Of a DNA stretch of 39,331 nucleotides, positions 1 to 9,305 are shown piece after piece. The stretch's first letter is position 1. The number at the start of each line of letters is the position of its first letter. Position numbers and translations under genes: made by a program. Source of the DNA: Variovorax sp. GTDB taxonomy: Bacteria > Pseudomonadota > Gammaproteobacteria > Burkholderiales > Burkholderiaceae_C. Below the pieces are notes generated by a model. The model was not told the DNA's origin and did not search any database. It was given only the letters and a program-made list of their open reading frames with translations. The DNA lies in the NCBI GenBank assembly GCA_004210915.1, contig SEGS01000028.1, positions 1 through 39,331 on the forward strand, in the 5' to 3' direction.

Positions 1-116
1 CGGCCGAGCGCAGCCGCGGCAGTTTCGTCGGGTGCATGCAAAGGAAGATGCTCACGCACCAGGCGCGCCGGTGCCCAGTCGAAGAGCACGGCGCCCAGAT
101 CGAAAACCACATTCAT
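1..116 (-). CDS. HAD-family phosphatase, N-terminal fragment (cut by window edge)
   Basis: Only the first 38 codons are visible; the gene continues past the left edge. The N-terminus MNVVFDLGAVLFDW is the HAD motif I in the D-x-G form. This form is typical of the YihX-like branch (E. coli YihX is an alpha-glucose-1-phosphate phosphatase), where the first Asp would be the nucleophile. The ATG is preceded by GGAAC about 9 nt upstream. It lies 55 bp downstream of, and in the same direction as, the ATPase gene of a probable sugar-phosphate importer, so it may be the last gene of that operon and act on an imported phospho-sugar. The fold call is good. The substrate is inferred from context only, because the cap domain and motifs II-IV are outside the window. 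Confidence 0.75.
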   Translation of the reverse strand, partial: MNVVFDLGAVLFDWAPARLVREHLPLHAPDETAAAALG

Positions 117-171
117 GGTGCGATTGTTCCACGCCGGCTCGGACCCGCGACGGCTGGCCGATGGCTGCGCG

Positions 172-1239
172 TCAGGCCGCGCCGGGCACGACGCTGACGC
201 CGTGGGTGCCGAGCGACAGCGTTGTTTCCGCGCCGGCTGCGAGCGGTCGTCCGAGATCGGACGACACCACGAAGACAGGACCCAGCGCCGTGTCGAACCC
301 GTACTCGTAGAAGCTGCCCAGGTAGGCGGCCTTGGTGCAGGTCGCCGGCAACCCGCCCCCTTCGCCGCCTCCACCGATTTGCCAGGCCTCGGGTCGCACC
401 GCGACCTTCACCTTGCCCGGGGCCACGTCGTAGCGCGGCGTCAGCATGAGCGGGCCCAGCGCCACGCGGCCATCGGCCTGCGCTTCAGCCGGGAACACCG
501 ACGCTTCGCCCATGAAGCCTGCGACGAACTCGCTCTCGGGCCGCCCGTAGAGTTGCTGTGGCGTGCCGCGCTGCGCGATCACGCCGTGGTCCATCACGAT
601 GATCTGGTCGCTGACAGCGAGTGCCTCGCTCTGGTCATGCGTCACGTAGGCCACGGTCAGCTTCAGGCGCTGCTGCAGCATGCGGATCTCTTCGCGCATC
701 TCACGGCGCAGACGCGCGTCGAGGTTCGACAAGGGCTCGTCGAACAGCAGCACGGCGGGCTCCAGCACGAGAGCGCGTGCCAGGGCCACGCGCTGTTGCT
801 GGCCGCCGGAGAGTTCGCTGGGCAGCCGCTCGTCGAAGCCTACCAACCCGACACCGCGCAGCGCCTCGCGGGCGCGCGGCACGGACTCTTCCTTCTTCAC
901 CCCGCTCATGCGCAGGCCATAGCCCACGTTCTCGATCACGTTCATGTGCGGGAACAGCGCGTAGCTCTGGAACATCATGCTGACGTTGCGCTCGGCCGGG
1001 CCGAGCGTGGTGACGTCGCGTCCGCCCATGATGATCGAGCCCGAGGTGGGCGATTCCAGCCCCGCAATCATGCGCAGGGTGGTCGTCTTGCCGCAGCCCG
1101 AAGGGCCGAGGATGGTGGTCAACGTGCCGACAGGCACCTCGAAGCTGATGCCCTTGACCGCCATCGCGGCGTTCTTGTCGGTGCCATAGCGCTTGGTGAC
1201 GTTACGGAACTCGATGCCATTCGTCATCGTGCCTGTCAT
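172..1239 (-). CDS. ABC transporter ATP-binding protein, AfuC/FbpC/PotA type
   Basis: This 355-residue ATPase energises the permease encoded just upstream. Visible motifs are Walker A GPSGCGKT (residues 45-52), the Q-loop MFQSYALFPH, the signature LSGGQQQ (143-149), Walker B VLLFDEP (163-169) and the switch His 201 in VTHDQSEA. A C-terminal TOBE-like region (about 275-350) is usual for the iron/polyamine/sugar-phosphate (CUT/Fe) importer ATPases. The ATG at 1239 has AAGGGAAG about 6 nt upstream; a second ATG four codons later is possible. Order in the operon is SBP, permease, ATPase, HAD phosphatase, with 18 bp between permease and ATPase. Automatic annotation would probably call it FbpC (iron). 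The binding protein argues for a phosphorylated sugar, and the ATPase itself does not decide the substrate. Confidence 0.9.
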   Translation of the reverse strand: MTGTMTNGIEFRNVTKRYGTDKNAAMAVKGISFEVPVGTLTTILGPSGCGKTTTLRMIAGLESPTSGSIIMGGRDVTTLGPAERNVSMMFQSYALFPHMNVIENVGYGLRMSGVKKEESVPRAREALRGVGLVGFDERLPSELSGGQQQRVALARALVLEPAVLLFDEPLSNLDARLRREMREEIRMLQQRLKLTVAYVTHDQSEALAVSDQIIVMDHGVIAQRGTPQQLYGRPESEFVAGFMGEASVFPAEAQADGRVALGPLMLTPRYDVAPGKVKVAVRPEAWQIGGGGEGGGLPATCTKAAYLGSFYEYGFDTALGPVFVVSSDLGRPLAAGAETTLSLGTHGVSVVPGAA

Positions 1240-1257
1240 GTGTACTTCCCTTGTTCT

Positions 1258-3507
1258 TCAATGCACCGGCGCCGCCGCAACGGGCGCACCGGCCTTGCGA
1301 CGACCCAGCTTGCGTTCGCCCACAACGAACTGCACGAGCGCGATCGCGAGCGACATCAGGATCATCAGCACCGTGCAATACGCCAGCGCGATGCCATAGT
1401 CGCCGTTGCCGACGCGGCCGATGATGTAGGTGGTCGCCAATTCGTTTTCGGCCGTGACCAGGAAGATCACGGCGCTCACCGTCGTCATGGCCCGTACAAA
1501 GCTGTAGACGAGCGCGGCGACCAGCGCGGGCTTGAGCAGCGGCAACACCACCTTGAACAGCGTTTGCGAGGTCGAGGCGCGCAGCATCAGCGAAGCCTCG
1601 TCCAGCGAACGGTCGAGCTGTTTGAAGGCCGCGGTGCCTGCGCGCACGCCCACCGGCAGATTCCGGAACATGAAGCACAGCACGATGATCAACCCGGTGC
1701 CCGTGAGCTCGAACGGCGGTACGTTGAACGCCAGGATGTAGCTCACGCCGAGCACCGTGCCCGGGATCGCGAAGGCCAGCAGCGCGGCGAATTCGAAGGG
1801 CCCCTGCCCCTTGAACTCGTTGCGCGCCAGTAGCCAGGCGATCAGCAGACCCAGCGCCGCGGTGATCGGTGCCGAAATGCCCGCCAGCTTGAGCGTGGTG
1901 ATCAGCGAGTTCCACGCCGTGCCGGCCCACACCAGCCCGAACTGCCCCCACTCCAGCGCGAATGCCGTCTTGAAGTGGTTCAGCGTGAAGGTGTAGTCAC
2001 GGCCCCAGGTCTGCACGAAGCCGCCCGCGAAGGCGAACAGGTAGACGATCACGGTGAACGCCACCCACGGCAGCGCGATGCCGTAGATGGTGCGGCGCAC
2101 GCCATCGGGCAGCGCCATCGCGATGCCGGCGTCGCCCTTGCCGCTGACGGTGGTGAAGCTCTGCTTGCCGAGCAGGCCGCGCTGGATCGCGAACACGCCG
2201 AGCGCGAAGATCGTCAGCACCCAGGCCAGCGAAGCCGCGCGGCCTTGGTCGTACTGCGCGCCGACGATGGCAAAGAAGATGTCGGTCGACAGCACGGAGA
2301 ACTGCCCGCCCACCACCACCGGGTTGCCGAAGTCCGCGATGCTTTCGATGAAGCCGACGAGGAAGGCGTTGGCCAGGCCCGGTTTGAGCAGCGGCAGCGT
2401 CACGGTGAAGAAGGTGCGGCGCCGGTCGGCCCGCAGCATCTGCGCGGCTTCTTCCAGGCTGGGCGCGATGCCCTGCACCACGCCGCGCATGATCATGAAC
2501 GCGATCGGGGTGAACGCGAAGAGCTGCGCCACCAGCACGCCCGGCATGCCATAGAACCAGCGTGTGGGCTCGATGCCGAACCACGCCTCCAGCGCCTGGT
2601 TCACGACGCCCGCACGACCGAAGAGCAGGATGAGGCCGAGTCCGACCACGAAGGGCGGTGTGATGATCGGCAGCAATGCGAGCACGCGCAGCGTGCCCTG
2701 TCCGCGCTTGCTGCCGCGCTCGGCCATCAGCGCGAGCATGGTGCCGAGGGTGGTCGTTCCCGTCGCCGTCAGCAGCGCGAGCACCAGCGTGTTCCACGCG
2801 ACACCGCAACGCACACCGCCGCTCACGCACCCGAGCCCCCAGATGCGCTCGGTAAAGACGCGTGCAGCGAAAGCCGCGATCGACCACTGCCCGTCTTCGT
2901 TGAGGAAAGCACCGGCCAGCGCCTTCCCGACCGGATAGGCGATGAAGAGCGCCATCAGCACGCCGCAGCCGATCACCGCGCCGGAGACGAACAGGTCGCC
3001 CTTGAAAAATCCGAGCCGCGCGAGTCCGAAGGCGGCGAGCAGGATCAGCGCCAGCAGCGCAATGAAGCCACCCGCGCCGATGCCGAATTGATTGATCGCC
3101 AGTTCGCCGAACTGGCTGTTGAGCGCCGCGAAGCTCCAACCGCGCGCACCGATGGCAAAACCTGCCAGCATGATGCCGATGGCGCCGAGTGCGCCGCCGC
3201 CGAGCAACCAGCCGCCTTGCACGCGCCCGGCGGGCATCCACGCACCGACAGCACACAAAACCAGGCCGACGAGACCGGCCCACAGCCAGCTGCGGCCTTG
3301 GGTCGCGGCCTGCATGACCCCGTTGGCGCCTTCGGCCCAACCGAAGACCTGCGGGATCGCCTGGTACCAGGACGAGTCCTGGATCGCATACCAGGGCAGC
3401 ACGAGATAAGCCGCCACACCGATCGCGATCCAGAGCCAGATGGCGCCCTGCGCACGGCGGGCCGCCGCCACCGCGGCCGTGTTGACGGGCGCGGCGTCGC
3501 TTGCCAT
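1258..3507 (-). CDS. ABC transporter double permease, AfuB/FbpB type
   Basis: This inner-membrane protein of about 749 residues carries two complete BPD_transp_1 permease halves in one chain, as in AfuB and FbpB. The EAA coupling loops are visible twice: EEAAQMLRADRRRTFFTVTL in the first half, and DEASLMLRASTSQTLFKVVL in the second half. Each is followed by the same PLLKP motif. About 200 residues of extra hydrophobic sequence, perhaps five helices, precede the first half. This makes it longer than classical FbpB (roughly 500-560) and closer to the long AfuB permeases. The frame also opens at a GTG at 3516 that abuts the SBP stop codon. I prefer the ATG at 3507, which has AGTGAG a few bases upstream. 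Co-transcribed with the SBP and ATPase genes. Confidence 0.9.
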   Translation of the reverse strand: MASDAAPVNTAAVAAARRAQGAIWLWIAIGVAAYLVLPWYAIQDSSWYQAIPQVFGWAEGANGVMQAATQGRSWLWAGLVGLVLCAVGAWMPAGRVQGGWLLGGGALGAIGIMLAGFAIGARGWSFAALNSQFGELAINQFGIGAGGFIALLALILLAAFGLARLGFFKGDLFVSGAVIGCGVLMALFIAYPVGKALAGAFLNEDGQWSIAAFAARVFTERIWGLGCVSGGVRCGVAWNTLVLALLTATGTTTLGTMLALMAERGSKRGQGTLRVLALLPIITPPFVVGLGLILLFGRAGVVNQALEAWFGIEPTRWFYGMPGVLVAQLFAFTPIAFMIMRGVVQGIAPSLEEAAQMLRADRRRTFFTVTLPLLKPGLANAFLVGFIESIADFGNPVVVGGQFSVLSTDIFFAIVGAQYDQGRAASLAWVLTIFALGVFAIQRGLLGKQSFTTVSGKGDAGIAMALPDGVRRTIYGIALPWVAFTVIVYLFAFAGGFVQTWGRDYTFTLNHFKTAFALEWGQFGLVWAGTAWNSLITTLKLAGISAPITAALGLLIAWLLARNEFKGQGPFEFAALLAFAIPGTVLGVSYILAFNVPPFELTGTGLIIVLCFMFRNLPVGVRAGTAAFKQLDRSLDEASLMLRASTSQTLFKVVLPLLKPALVAALVYSFVRAMTTVSAVIFLVTAENELATTYIIGRVGNGDYGIALAYCTVLMILMSLAIALVQFVVGERKLGRRKAGAPVAAAPVH

Positions 3508-3516
3508 CGTGCTCAC

Positions 3517-4530
3517 TTAGCGTGGCAGCGAGTTGACGTCTTTTTCCCAGCGCGCAATGAGACGCCGGCGTTCCGCGCTGGCGCCGTACTTGGCGTAGTC
3601 GTAGTTGATGAACTTGATCTTCTTGAAGTCCGGGATGCGCGGGTCGAGCTTGGCGCTGGCGTTGCTCGGCAGCTGGAACTGCTTGTTCGCTGCGCCCAGT
3701 TCCTGCGCGCTCGGCGTCAGGGCCCACTCGTAGAACTTCTTGGCCGCGTCGAGGTTGCGCGAGCCCTTGATGATGCTCATCGAGCCGATTTCCGCGCCCG
3801 TGCCATCGCTCGGGGTGATGGTTTCGACCGGGAAGCCCTGCATCTTTTCACCGGGGCCGTCGTGCACGAAGCTGATCGAGATGGCCGTTTCGCCACGCGC
3901 GACCGCCTTGATCGGGCCGGTGCCAGAGCGGGTGTACTGGCCAACGTTCTTGTGCAGCGCCTTGAGGTACTCGAAAGCTTTGTCTTCGCCCATCAGTTGC
4001 ACCAGCGTGGCGATCATGGTGTAGGCCGTGCCGCTCGATGCGGGGTTGGCCACCTGGATGTCGCCCTTGTACTCGGGCTTCAGGAGATCGCCCCAGGTCT
4101 TGGGCACGGCCAGCTTCTTCTTGGCCAGGAGCTCGGGGTTGTAGCCGAACCCCAGCGGGCCCGAGTAGATGCCGACGGTCTTGTAGCCCGACTGCTTGGC
4201 CTGCTGTTGCGACCAGCTGTGTTGCTGGCCCAGCGAGGGCGACTTGTATTCGAGCGTGAGGCCCTGCTCGGCCGCTTGCAGATGCGGGTCGCCGGTGCCG
4301 CCGAACCAGACGTCGGTCTTCGGGTTGTCTTTCTCGGCGATCAGTTGTGCGAGGGCTTCGCCCGAACCTTTGAGCGACATGTTGATGCGCGCGCCCGTGG
4401 TGCGTGCATAGACCGTCGAGATGACGTTGCACCATTCGGCCTGCACCGAGCAAATGACGTTGACAGTGCCTTGCGCGGATGCAACGGCGGACAAACCGAG
4501 CAGCGCGGCTGCCGAAATCAGCTTCTTCAT
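3517..4530 (-). CDS. Periplasmic ABC substrate-binding protein, probable AfuA-like hexose-phosphate binder
   Basis: 337 residues with a clear signal peptide (MKKLISAAALLGLSAVASAQ, cleaved after Ala19 or Gln20), belonging to the type 2 Fe/sugar-phosphate binding-protein superfamily. It lacks the adjacent Tyr-Tyr pair that ferric-binding FbpA proteins use to hold iron. It does carry His223-Asp224 (in FVHDGP) and Glu247 (in TGAEIGS). As I recall it, AfuA of Actinobacillus pleuropneumoniae binds hexose-6-phosphates through a His-Asp pair and a Glu with the same 23-residue spacing; this numbering is from memory and needs checking by alignment. Cys27 and Cys34 could form a disulfide. The RBS GGTGAGG precedes the ATG. 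The gene heads the minus-strand operon and is divergent from zwf, whose substrate is glucose-6-phosphate. Fold is certain; the ligand is inferred. Confidence 0.85.
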   Translation of the reverse strand: MKKLISAAALLGLSAVASAQGTVNVICSVQAEWCNVISTVYARTTGARINMSLKGSGEALAQLIAEKDNPKTDVWFGGTGDPHLQAAEQGLTLEYKSPSLGQQHSWSQQQAKQSGYKTVGIYSGPLGFGYNPELLAKKKLAVPKTWGDLLKPEYKGDIQVANPASSGTAYTMIATLVQLMGEDKAFEYLKALHKNVGQYTRSGTGPIKAVARGETAISISFVHDGPGEKMQGFPVETITPSDGTGAEIGSMSIIKGSRNLDAAKKFYEWALTPSAQELGAANKQFQLPSNASAKLDPRIPDFKKIKFINYDYAKYGASAERRRLIARWEKDVNSLPR

Positions 4531-4671
4531 GGAAAACCCTCACCTTCAAAAACAAAAACGGCCAAGAGGCCGCCGGGGAGCTTAGCGCCCGGCCCGGCGC
4601 GGCGAATAGGTAGAAGTACCATTCGTTGGCAAGCTTTCTGCTCAGGCACTCAGACAAAGGACCCATTCCAC
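4531..4671. promoter_or_regulatory. Divergent intergenic region between the importer operon and zwf
   Basis: 141 bp separate the two divergent start codons, so promoters for both units must lie here. Visible are an A-rich stretch just upstream of the SBP gene (about 4531-4560), a GC-rich core, and the short palindrome GGTA-gaag-TACC around 4606-4617. I see no convincing -35/-10 pair. I also see no copy of the HexR palindrome described for zwf control in gammaproteobacteria. Shared control of importer and zwf is possible but not shown. Confidence 0.4.
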
Positions 4672-6147
4672 ATGAGCTTCGATCTCGTTCTGTTCGGCGG
4701 CACCGGCGATCTCGCCTGGCGCAAGCTCATGCCGGCGCTGTTCCAGGCGTTCCGCCACGGCAGTCTGCCCGAGGGCGGCCGCATCATCGGCGTGGCGCGC
4801 GACGACATGTCGGACGACCAGTACCGCGAGCTCATCGCTTCTCGCTTCAAGGCGGTCGAAGGGGCCAAGCGGCCCAGCGAGGAAGAGTTCAAGCAGTTCG
4901 CATCGATGCTGCATTACCTGCGGCTCGACCTCTCGAAACCAACCGACTACGCCCGCCTGGCCGACCTGCTGAAGTCGCGTAACGCCGACACGGTCGTCAT
5001 GTACGTCGCCACCGCGCCGGGATTGTTCACGCAAACGGTCGAGCAGATCGCAGCCGCCGGACTCAACGGGCCGAACACGCGCGTGGTGCTCGAGAAGCCA
5101 TTGGGCACCGACCTGGAATCGAACCGCGCCATCAATGCGGCCGTCGGCAAGGTGCTGAACGAAAACCAGATCTTTCGCATCGACCATTACCTGGGCAAGC
5201 CGTCGGTGCAGAACCTCTTCGCGATGCGCTTCGGCAACGCCCTGTTCGAACCGATCTGGCGCCGCGAGCACATCGCCAACATCCAGATCACCATCGCCGA
5301 GGAAGTCGGCGTGGAAAAGCGCGGCGCCTTCTACGAGCAGACCGGCGCGCTGCGCGACATGGTGCAGAACCACGCGCTGCAGGTGCTCTGCGCGATCGCG
5401 ATGGAGCCGCCGATCAACGCGCACGCCGATGCGCTGCGCGACGAGAAGCTCAAGGTGCTGCGCTCGCTCAAGCGCTGGACGCCCGAGTCGTTGGGGCTGC
5501 ATGCGGTGCGCGGCCAATACGCGGCCGGCACGGCGTACGGCGAGCGCGTGCCGGGCTACAAGGAAGAAGCCGGCGTGCAGCCCGACAGCCGCACCGAAAC
5601 CTTCGTGGCGCTGCGCACCGAGATCGAGAACTGGCGCTGGGCCGGCGTGCCGATCTACATCCGCACCGGCAAGCGCCTGGCCTCGCGCGATGCGCGCATC
5701 GAGATCAACTTCCGCGCGACGCCGCATGCGATCTTCCGCACGCCGACCGGGGCGGCCAACAAACTGGTGATCAACCTGCAGCCGAAGGACGGCCTCGAAT
5801 TGCACCTGTTGGCGCAAGCGCAGGACCAGCGTTTGAATACCAAGGCAGGGGTGCGCGGCGGCATGGCGCCGCTGGCGCCGGTGCAACTGGACCTGGACTT
5901 CGACAAGCGCTTCGGCACCGAGCGCGTCGGCGCCTACGAACGGCTGCTGCTCGACGTGATCGAGGGCCGACTCAACCTCTTCGTGCGCGCCGACGAGCAG
6001 GAAGAAGCGTGGCGCTGGGTCGAGCCGCTGATCGACAACTGGGGCGCCGACGGCGGCCCGCGGCCTTACGCCGCGGGCACCTGGGGGCCGAGCGCATCGA
6101 GCGCAATGATTGCGCGCGATGGCTTTTCCTGGGGCGAGGAACAGTAA
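4672..6147 (+). CDS. zwf: Glucose-6-phosphate 1-dehydrogenase
   Basis: 491 residues, full length for the family. The enzyme oxidises glucose-6-phosphate to 6-phosphogluconolactone with NADP or NAD, feeding the Entner-Doudoroff or pentose phosphate route. The N-terminal Rossmann motif GGTGDLA (residues 9-15) starts with the usual Gly/Asp pattern. EKPLG (141-145) and the active-site signature RIDHYLGK (169-176, with the catalytic His-Asp region) are intact. The C-terminal domain is complete. The ATG at 4672 has AAAGGA about 10 nt upstream. The open frame extends far upstream, but that part overlaps other genes and is not coding. No pgl or edd gene follows, so zwf is monocistronic here and converges on the peptide transporter operon. 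Its place opposite a probable hexose-phosphate importer fits a shared substrate. Confidence 0.97.
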   Translation: MSFDLVLFGGTGDLAWRKLMPALFQAFRHGSLPEGGRIIGVARDDMSDDQYRELIASRFKAVEGAKRPSEEEFKQFASMLHYLRLDLSKPTDYARLADLLKSRNADTVVMYVATAPGLFTQTVEQIAAAGLNGPNTRVVLEKPLGTDLESNRAINAAVGKVLNENQIFRIDHYLGKPSVQNLFAMRFGNALFEPIWRREHIANIQITIAEEVGVEKRGAFYEQTGALRDMVQNHALQVLCAIAMEPPINAHADALRDEKLKVLRSLKRWTPESLGLHAVRGQYAAGTAYGERVPGYKEEAGVQPDSRTETFVALRTEIENWRWAGVPIYIRTGKRLASRDARIEINFRATPHAIFRTPTGAANKLVINLQPKDGLELHLLAQAQDQRLNTKAGVRGGMAPLAPVQLDLDFDKRFGTERVGAYERLLLDVIEGRLNLFVRADEQEEAWRWVEPLIDNWGADGGPRPYAAGTWGPSASSAMIARDGFSWGEEQ

Positions 6148-6189
6148 TTCGCACGGCGCCGTGGCGGCCGCGCGCGATGCGATGCGGCT

Positions 6190-7244
<1,055 letters not shown>

Positions 7245-7248
<4 letters not shown>

Positions 7249-8315
7249 CGCGTCACCTCCAGGGCTGCGGTCGTGGCGTCCGGCACGGCGCGTTCGCCGG
7301 CCACCAGGGCCTCGCCGTGCGTTGCGACGATCGCATCGTGGCCGCGATGCGGATCCGTCGCGTCATGCAGCCAGCAGGCCGCGCGGGTGGCACCGGCCTC
7401 GATCAAGTCAGGCCGCTCGGTCAGGCAGCGATCGAACACGCGCGCGCAGCGCGGGTTGTAGGCGCAGCCCGTAGGGATCGCATTGAGTCGGGGCATGGCG
7501 CCATCGATCTGGTGCAGGCGCTCCCGGTCGCTGGCCATGTCGGGGATCGCGGCCATCAGGCCCGCGGTGTACGGGTGCGCCGGCTGATGGATCACCTCGT
7601 GCACCGGGCCGATCTCGGCCACGCGCCCGGCGTAGAGCACCGCCACACGGTCGCAGGTCTCGGCGATCACGCCCATGTCGTGCGTGATGAGCATCACGGC
7701 GGCGCCACGTTCCTTGCAGACCTTTTTGAGCAGTTGAATGATCTGCGCCTGGATCGACACATCGAGCGCCGTCGTGGGCTCGTCCGCCACGATCAGCTTG
7801 GGCTCGGCGGCCAGCGCCAGGGCGATCACCACGCGTTGCCGCATGCCGCCGGAAAACTGGTGCGGATAGTGGTCGATGCGCTGCTCGGCCGCGGGAATGC
7901 CCGTGTCCTGCAGCAAGCCGATCGCGCGCTTGCGTGCCTCGGCCTCGGACACCGGCAGGTGCGCGCGAATGGTCTCGGTCAGCTGGAAGCCGATGGTGTA
8001 CAGCGGGTTCAGCGATGTCAGCGGATCCTGGAAGATCGCGCCGATCTTGCGGCCGCGGATGTGGCGCATGTTCTCGTGGCTGAGGTTGTCGATGCGCTGG
8101 CCTTCCAGCACGATCTCGCCACTGGCCACGCGGCCCGGCGGCTCGAGCAGCCCGATGATGGCGGCGCCCGTGAGCGATTTGCCCGCGCCGGATTCACCGA
8201 CCACGCCGAGGATTTCACCCGGCGCGATCTCGAAGGAAATGTCGTCCAGCGCACGCAGCGCGCCGCGGCGGTGCGGGAATTCGACGACGAGGTTCTTGAC
8301 TTGAAGGAGGCTCAT
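7245..8315 (-). CDS. Peptide-type ABC transporter ATP-binding protein, DppD/OppD
   Basis: 356 residues; partner ATPase of the DppF-type subunit. Walker A GESGAGKS (40-47), [11 protein letters not shown]-loop, signature FSGGMRQR, Walker [13 protein letters not shown] and the switch His in ITHDMG are present. The C-terminal oligo_HPY-like [15 protein letters not shown] segment matches Opp/Dpp ATPases, followed by an unusually long tail (about 45 residues). The frame is open further upstream to 8357, but ATG 8315 has AAAGGAG about 10 nt before it. It also starts the family's normal N-terminus ([13 protein letters not shown]) and avoids overlapping the permease gene, which ends at 8332. Confidence 0.92.
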
Positions 8316-8331
8316 GGTCGTGCGGCTCCTT

Positions 8332-9243
8332 TCAACGCAGGCGCGGGTTGAGCGCATCGCGCAACCAGTCGCCCAGGAGGTTCACGCTCAGTGCGATCAG
8401 CACCAGCATCAGGCCGGGGAACACGGTGATCCACCACTCGCCGGAAAACAAATAGTCGTTACCCACGCGGATCAGCGTGCCCAGCGAGGGCGAGGTCGGT
8501 GGCACGCCGACACCGAGAAAAGACAGCGTGGCCTCGGTGATGATCGCCGTCGCCACCTGAATGGTGGCCAGCACCATCACGGGCCCGGTCACGTTCGGCA
8601 GCACGTGGCGCAGCATGATGCGCATCGGCGCCACGCCGGTGACGCGTGCCGCCTGCACGTACTCCTTGTTGCGCTCCACCAGGGTCGAGCCGCGCACCGT
8701 CCGCGCGTACTGGACCCAGCCGGTGAGCGAAATGGAAATGATCAAAACCCCGAAGGCGAGCGAGGTGTGGGCATTCGGAAACAGCGCGCGGCCGACGCCG
8801 GCGATCAGCAGCGCAACCAGGATTGGCGGGAACGACAGCATGACGTCGCACACGCGCATCAGGAACGCATCGAGCCAGCCGCCGAGAAAGCCGGCCAGCA
8901 AACCGAACACGACGCCGACGAACACCGACAGCATCACCGACACCACGCCCACCACGAGCGAGATGCGCGCGCCATAGATCAGCGCGGAAAGGATGTCACG
9001 GCCTTGGTCGTCGGTGCCGAGCAGGTACTTGCTCGAGCCTTCGGCGCTCCACGCGGGCGGGAGGCGCGCGTCACCCAATTCCAGTGCCGCCAGGTCGAAG
9101 GGGTTGTAAGGCGCTACCCAGCCGGCGAACACCGAGCAGAAGATGCAGACGAAGGCGATCAGCGCTGCGCCCAGCGCCACAGGCGAGGTGCGAAAGCTGT
9201 AGCCGACGTCGCTGTCGAGCCAGCGTGCAATTGTTTTGTTCAT
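8332..9243 (-). CDS. Peptide-type ABC transporter permease, DppC/OppC
   Basis: 303-residue inner-membrane permease with the OppC_N segment (one helix around residues 22-42) and then the BPD_transp_1 domain. The family hallmark LLGTDDQGRDILSALIYGAR is clear, as is the EAA-type loop KEYVQAARVTGVAPMRIMLR. It pairs with the DppB-type permease encoded three genes upstream. That separation of B and C by an amidohydrolase and a second binding protein is unusual. It starts 62 bp after the SBP1 stop, beyond a strong hairpin, and its own ribosome-binding site is poor. This fits lower translation than the binding protein. Confidence 0.92.
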   Translation of the reverse strand: MNKTIARWLDSDVGYSFRTSPVALGAALIAFVCIFCSVFAGWVAPYNPFDLAALELGDARLPPAWSAEGSSKYLLGTDDQGRDILSALIYGARISLVVGVVSVMLSVFVGVVFGLLAGFLGGWLDAFLMRVCDVMLSFPPILVALLIAGVGRALFPNAHTSLAFGVLIISISLTGWVQYARTVRGSTLVERNKEYVQAARVTGVAPMRIMLRHVLPNVTGPVMVLATIQVATAIITEATLSFLGVGVPPTSPSLGTLIRVGNDYLFSGEWWITVFPGLMLVLIALSVNLLGDWLRDALNPRLR

Positions 9244-9259
9244 CGTGAGGAAACAGTCG

Positions 9260-9294
9260 GCCCGGGTCAGACCCCCCGTGGGGTCCGACCGGGC
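9260..9294 (-). other. Intercistronic hairpin between SBP1 and the DppC-type permease
   Basis: GCCCGG/CCGGGC, TC/GA and GACCCC/GGGGTC form a stem of 14 pairs with one bulge and one mismatch, closed by the 4-nt loop 9276-9279. It begins about 12 nt after the SBP1 stop and has no T-run, so it is more likely an mRNA-protecting or partial-termination structure than a full terminator. Confidence 0.65.
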
Positions 9295-9305
9295 TCAGGG
9301 GGCGC

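Noticed and set aside
3517..4530. Simple annotation of the binding protein as a ferric-iron-binding FbpA
   Set aside because: No adjacent Tyr pair or other obvious iron-site pattern. The His-Asp/Glu pattern and zwf context favour a sugar phosphate. Not excluded until tested.
4606..4617. GGTA-gaag-TACC palindrome between the importer and zwf as a regulator site
   Set aside because: Only four paired bases on each side; expected by chance and unlike the known HexR site.
1975..4671. Long plus-strand open frame running into zwf, which would give a 1390-residue protein
   Set aside because: The upstream part is antisense to the importer genes and has shadow composition. zwf has a normal start and ribosome-binding site at 4672.
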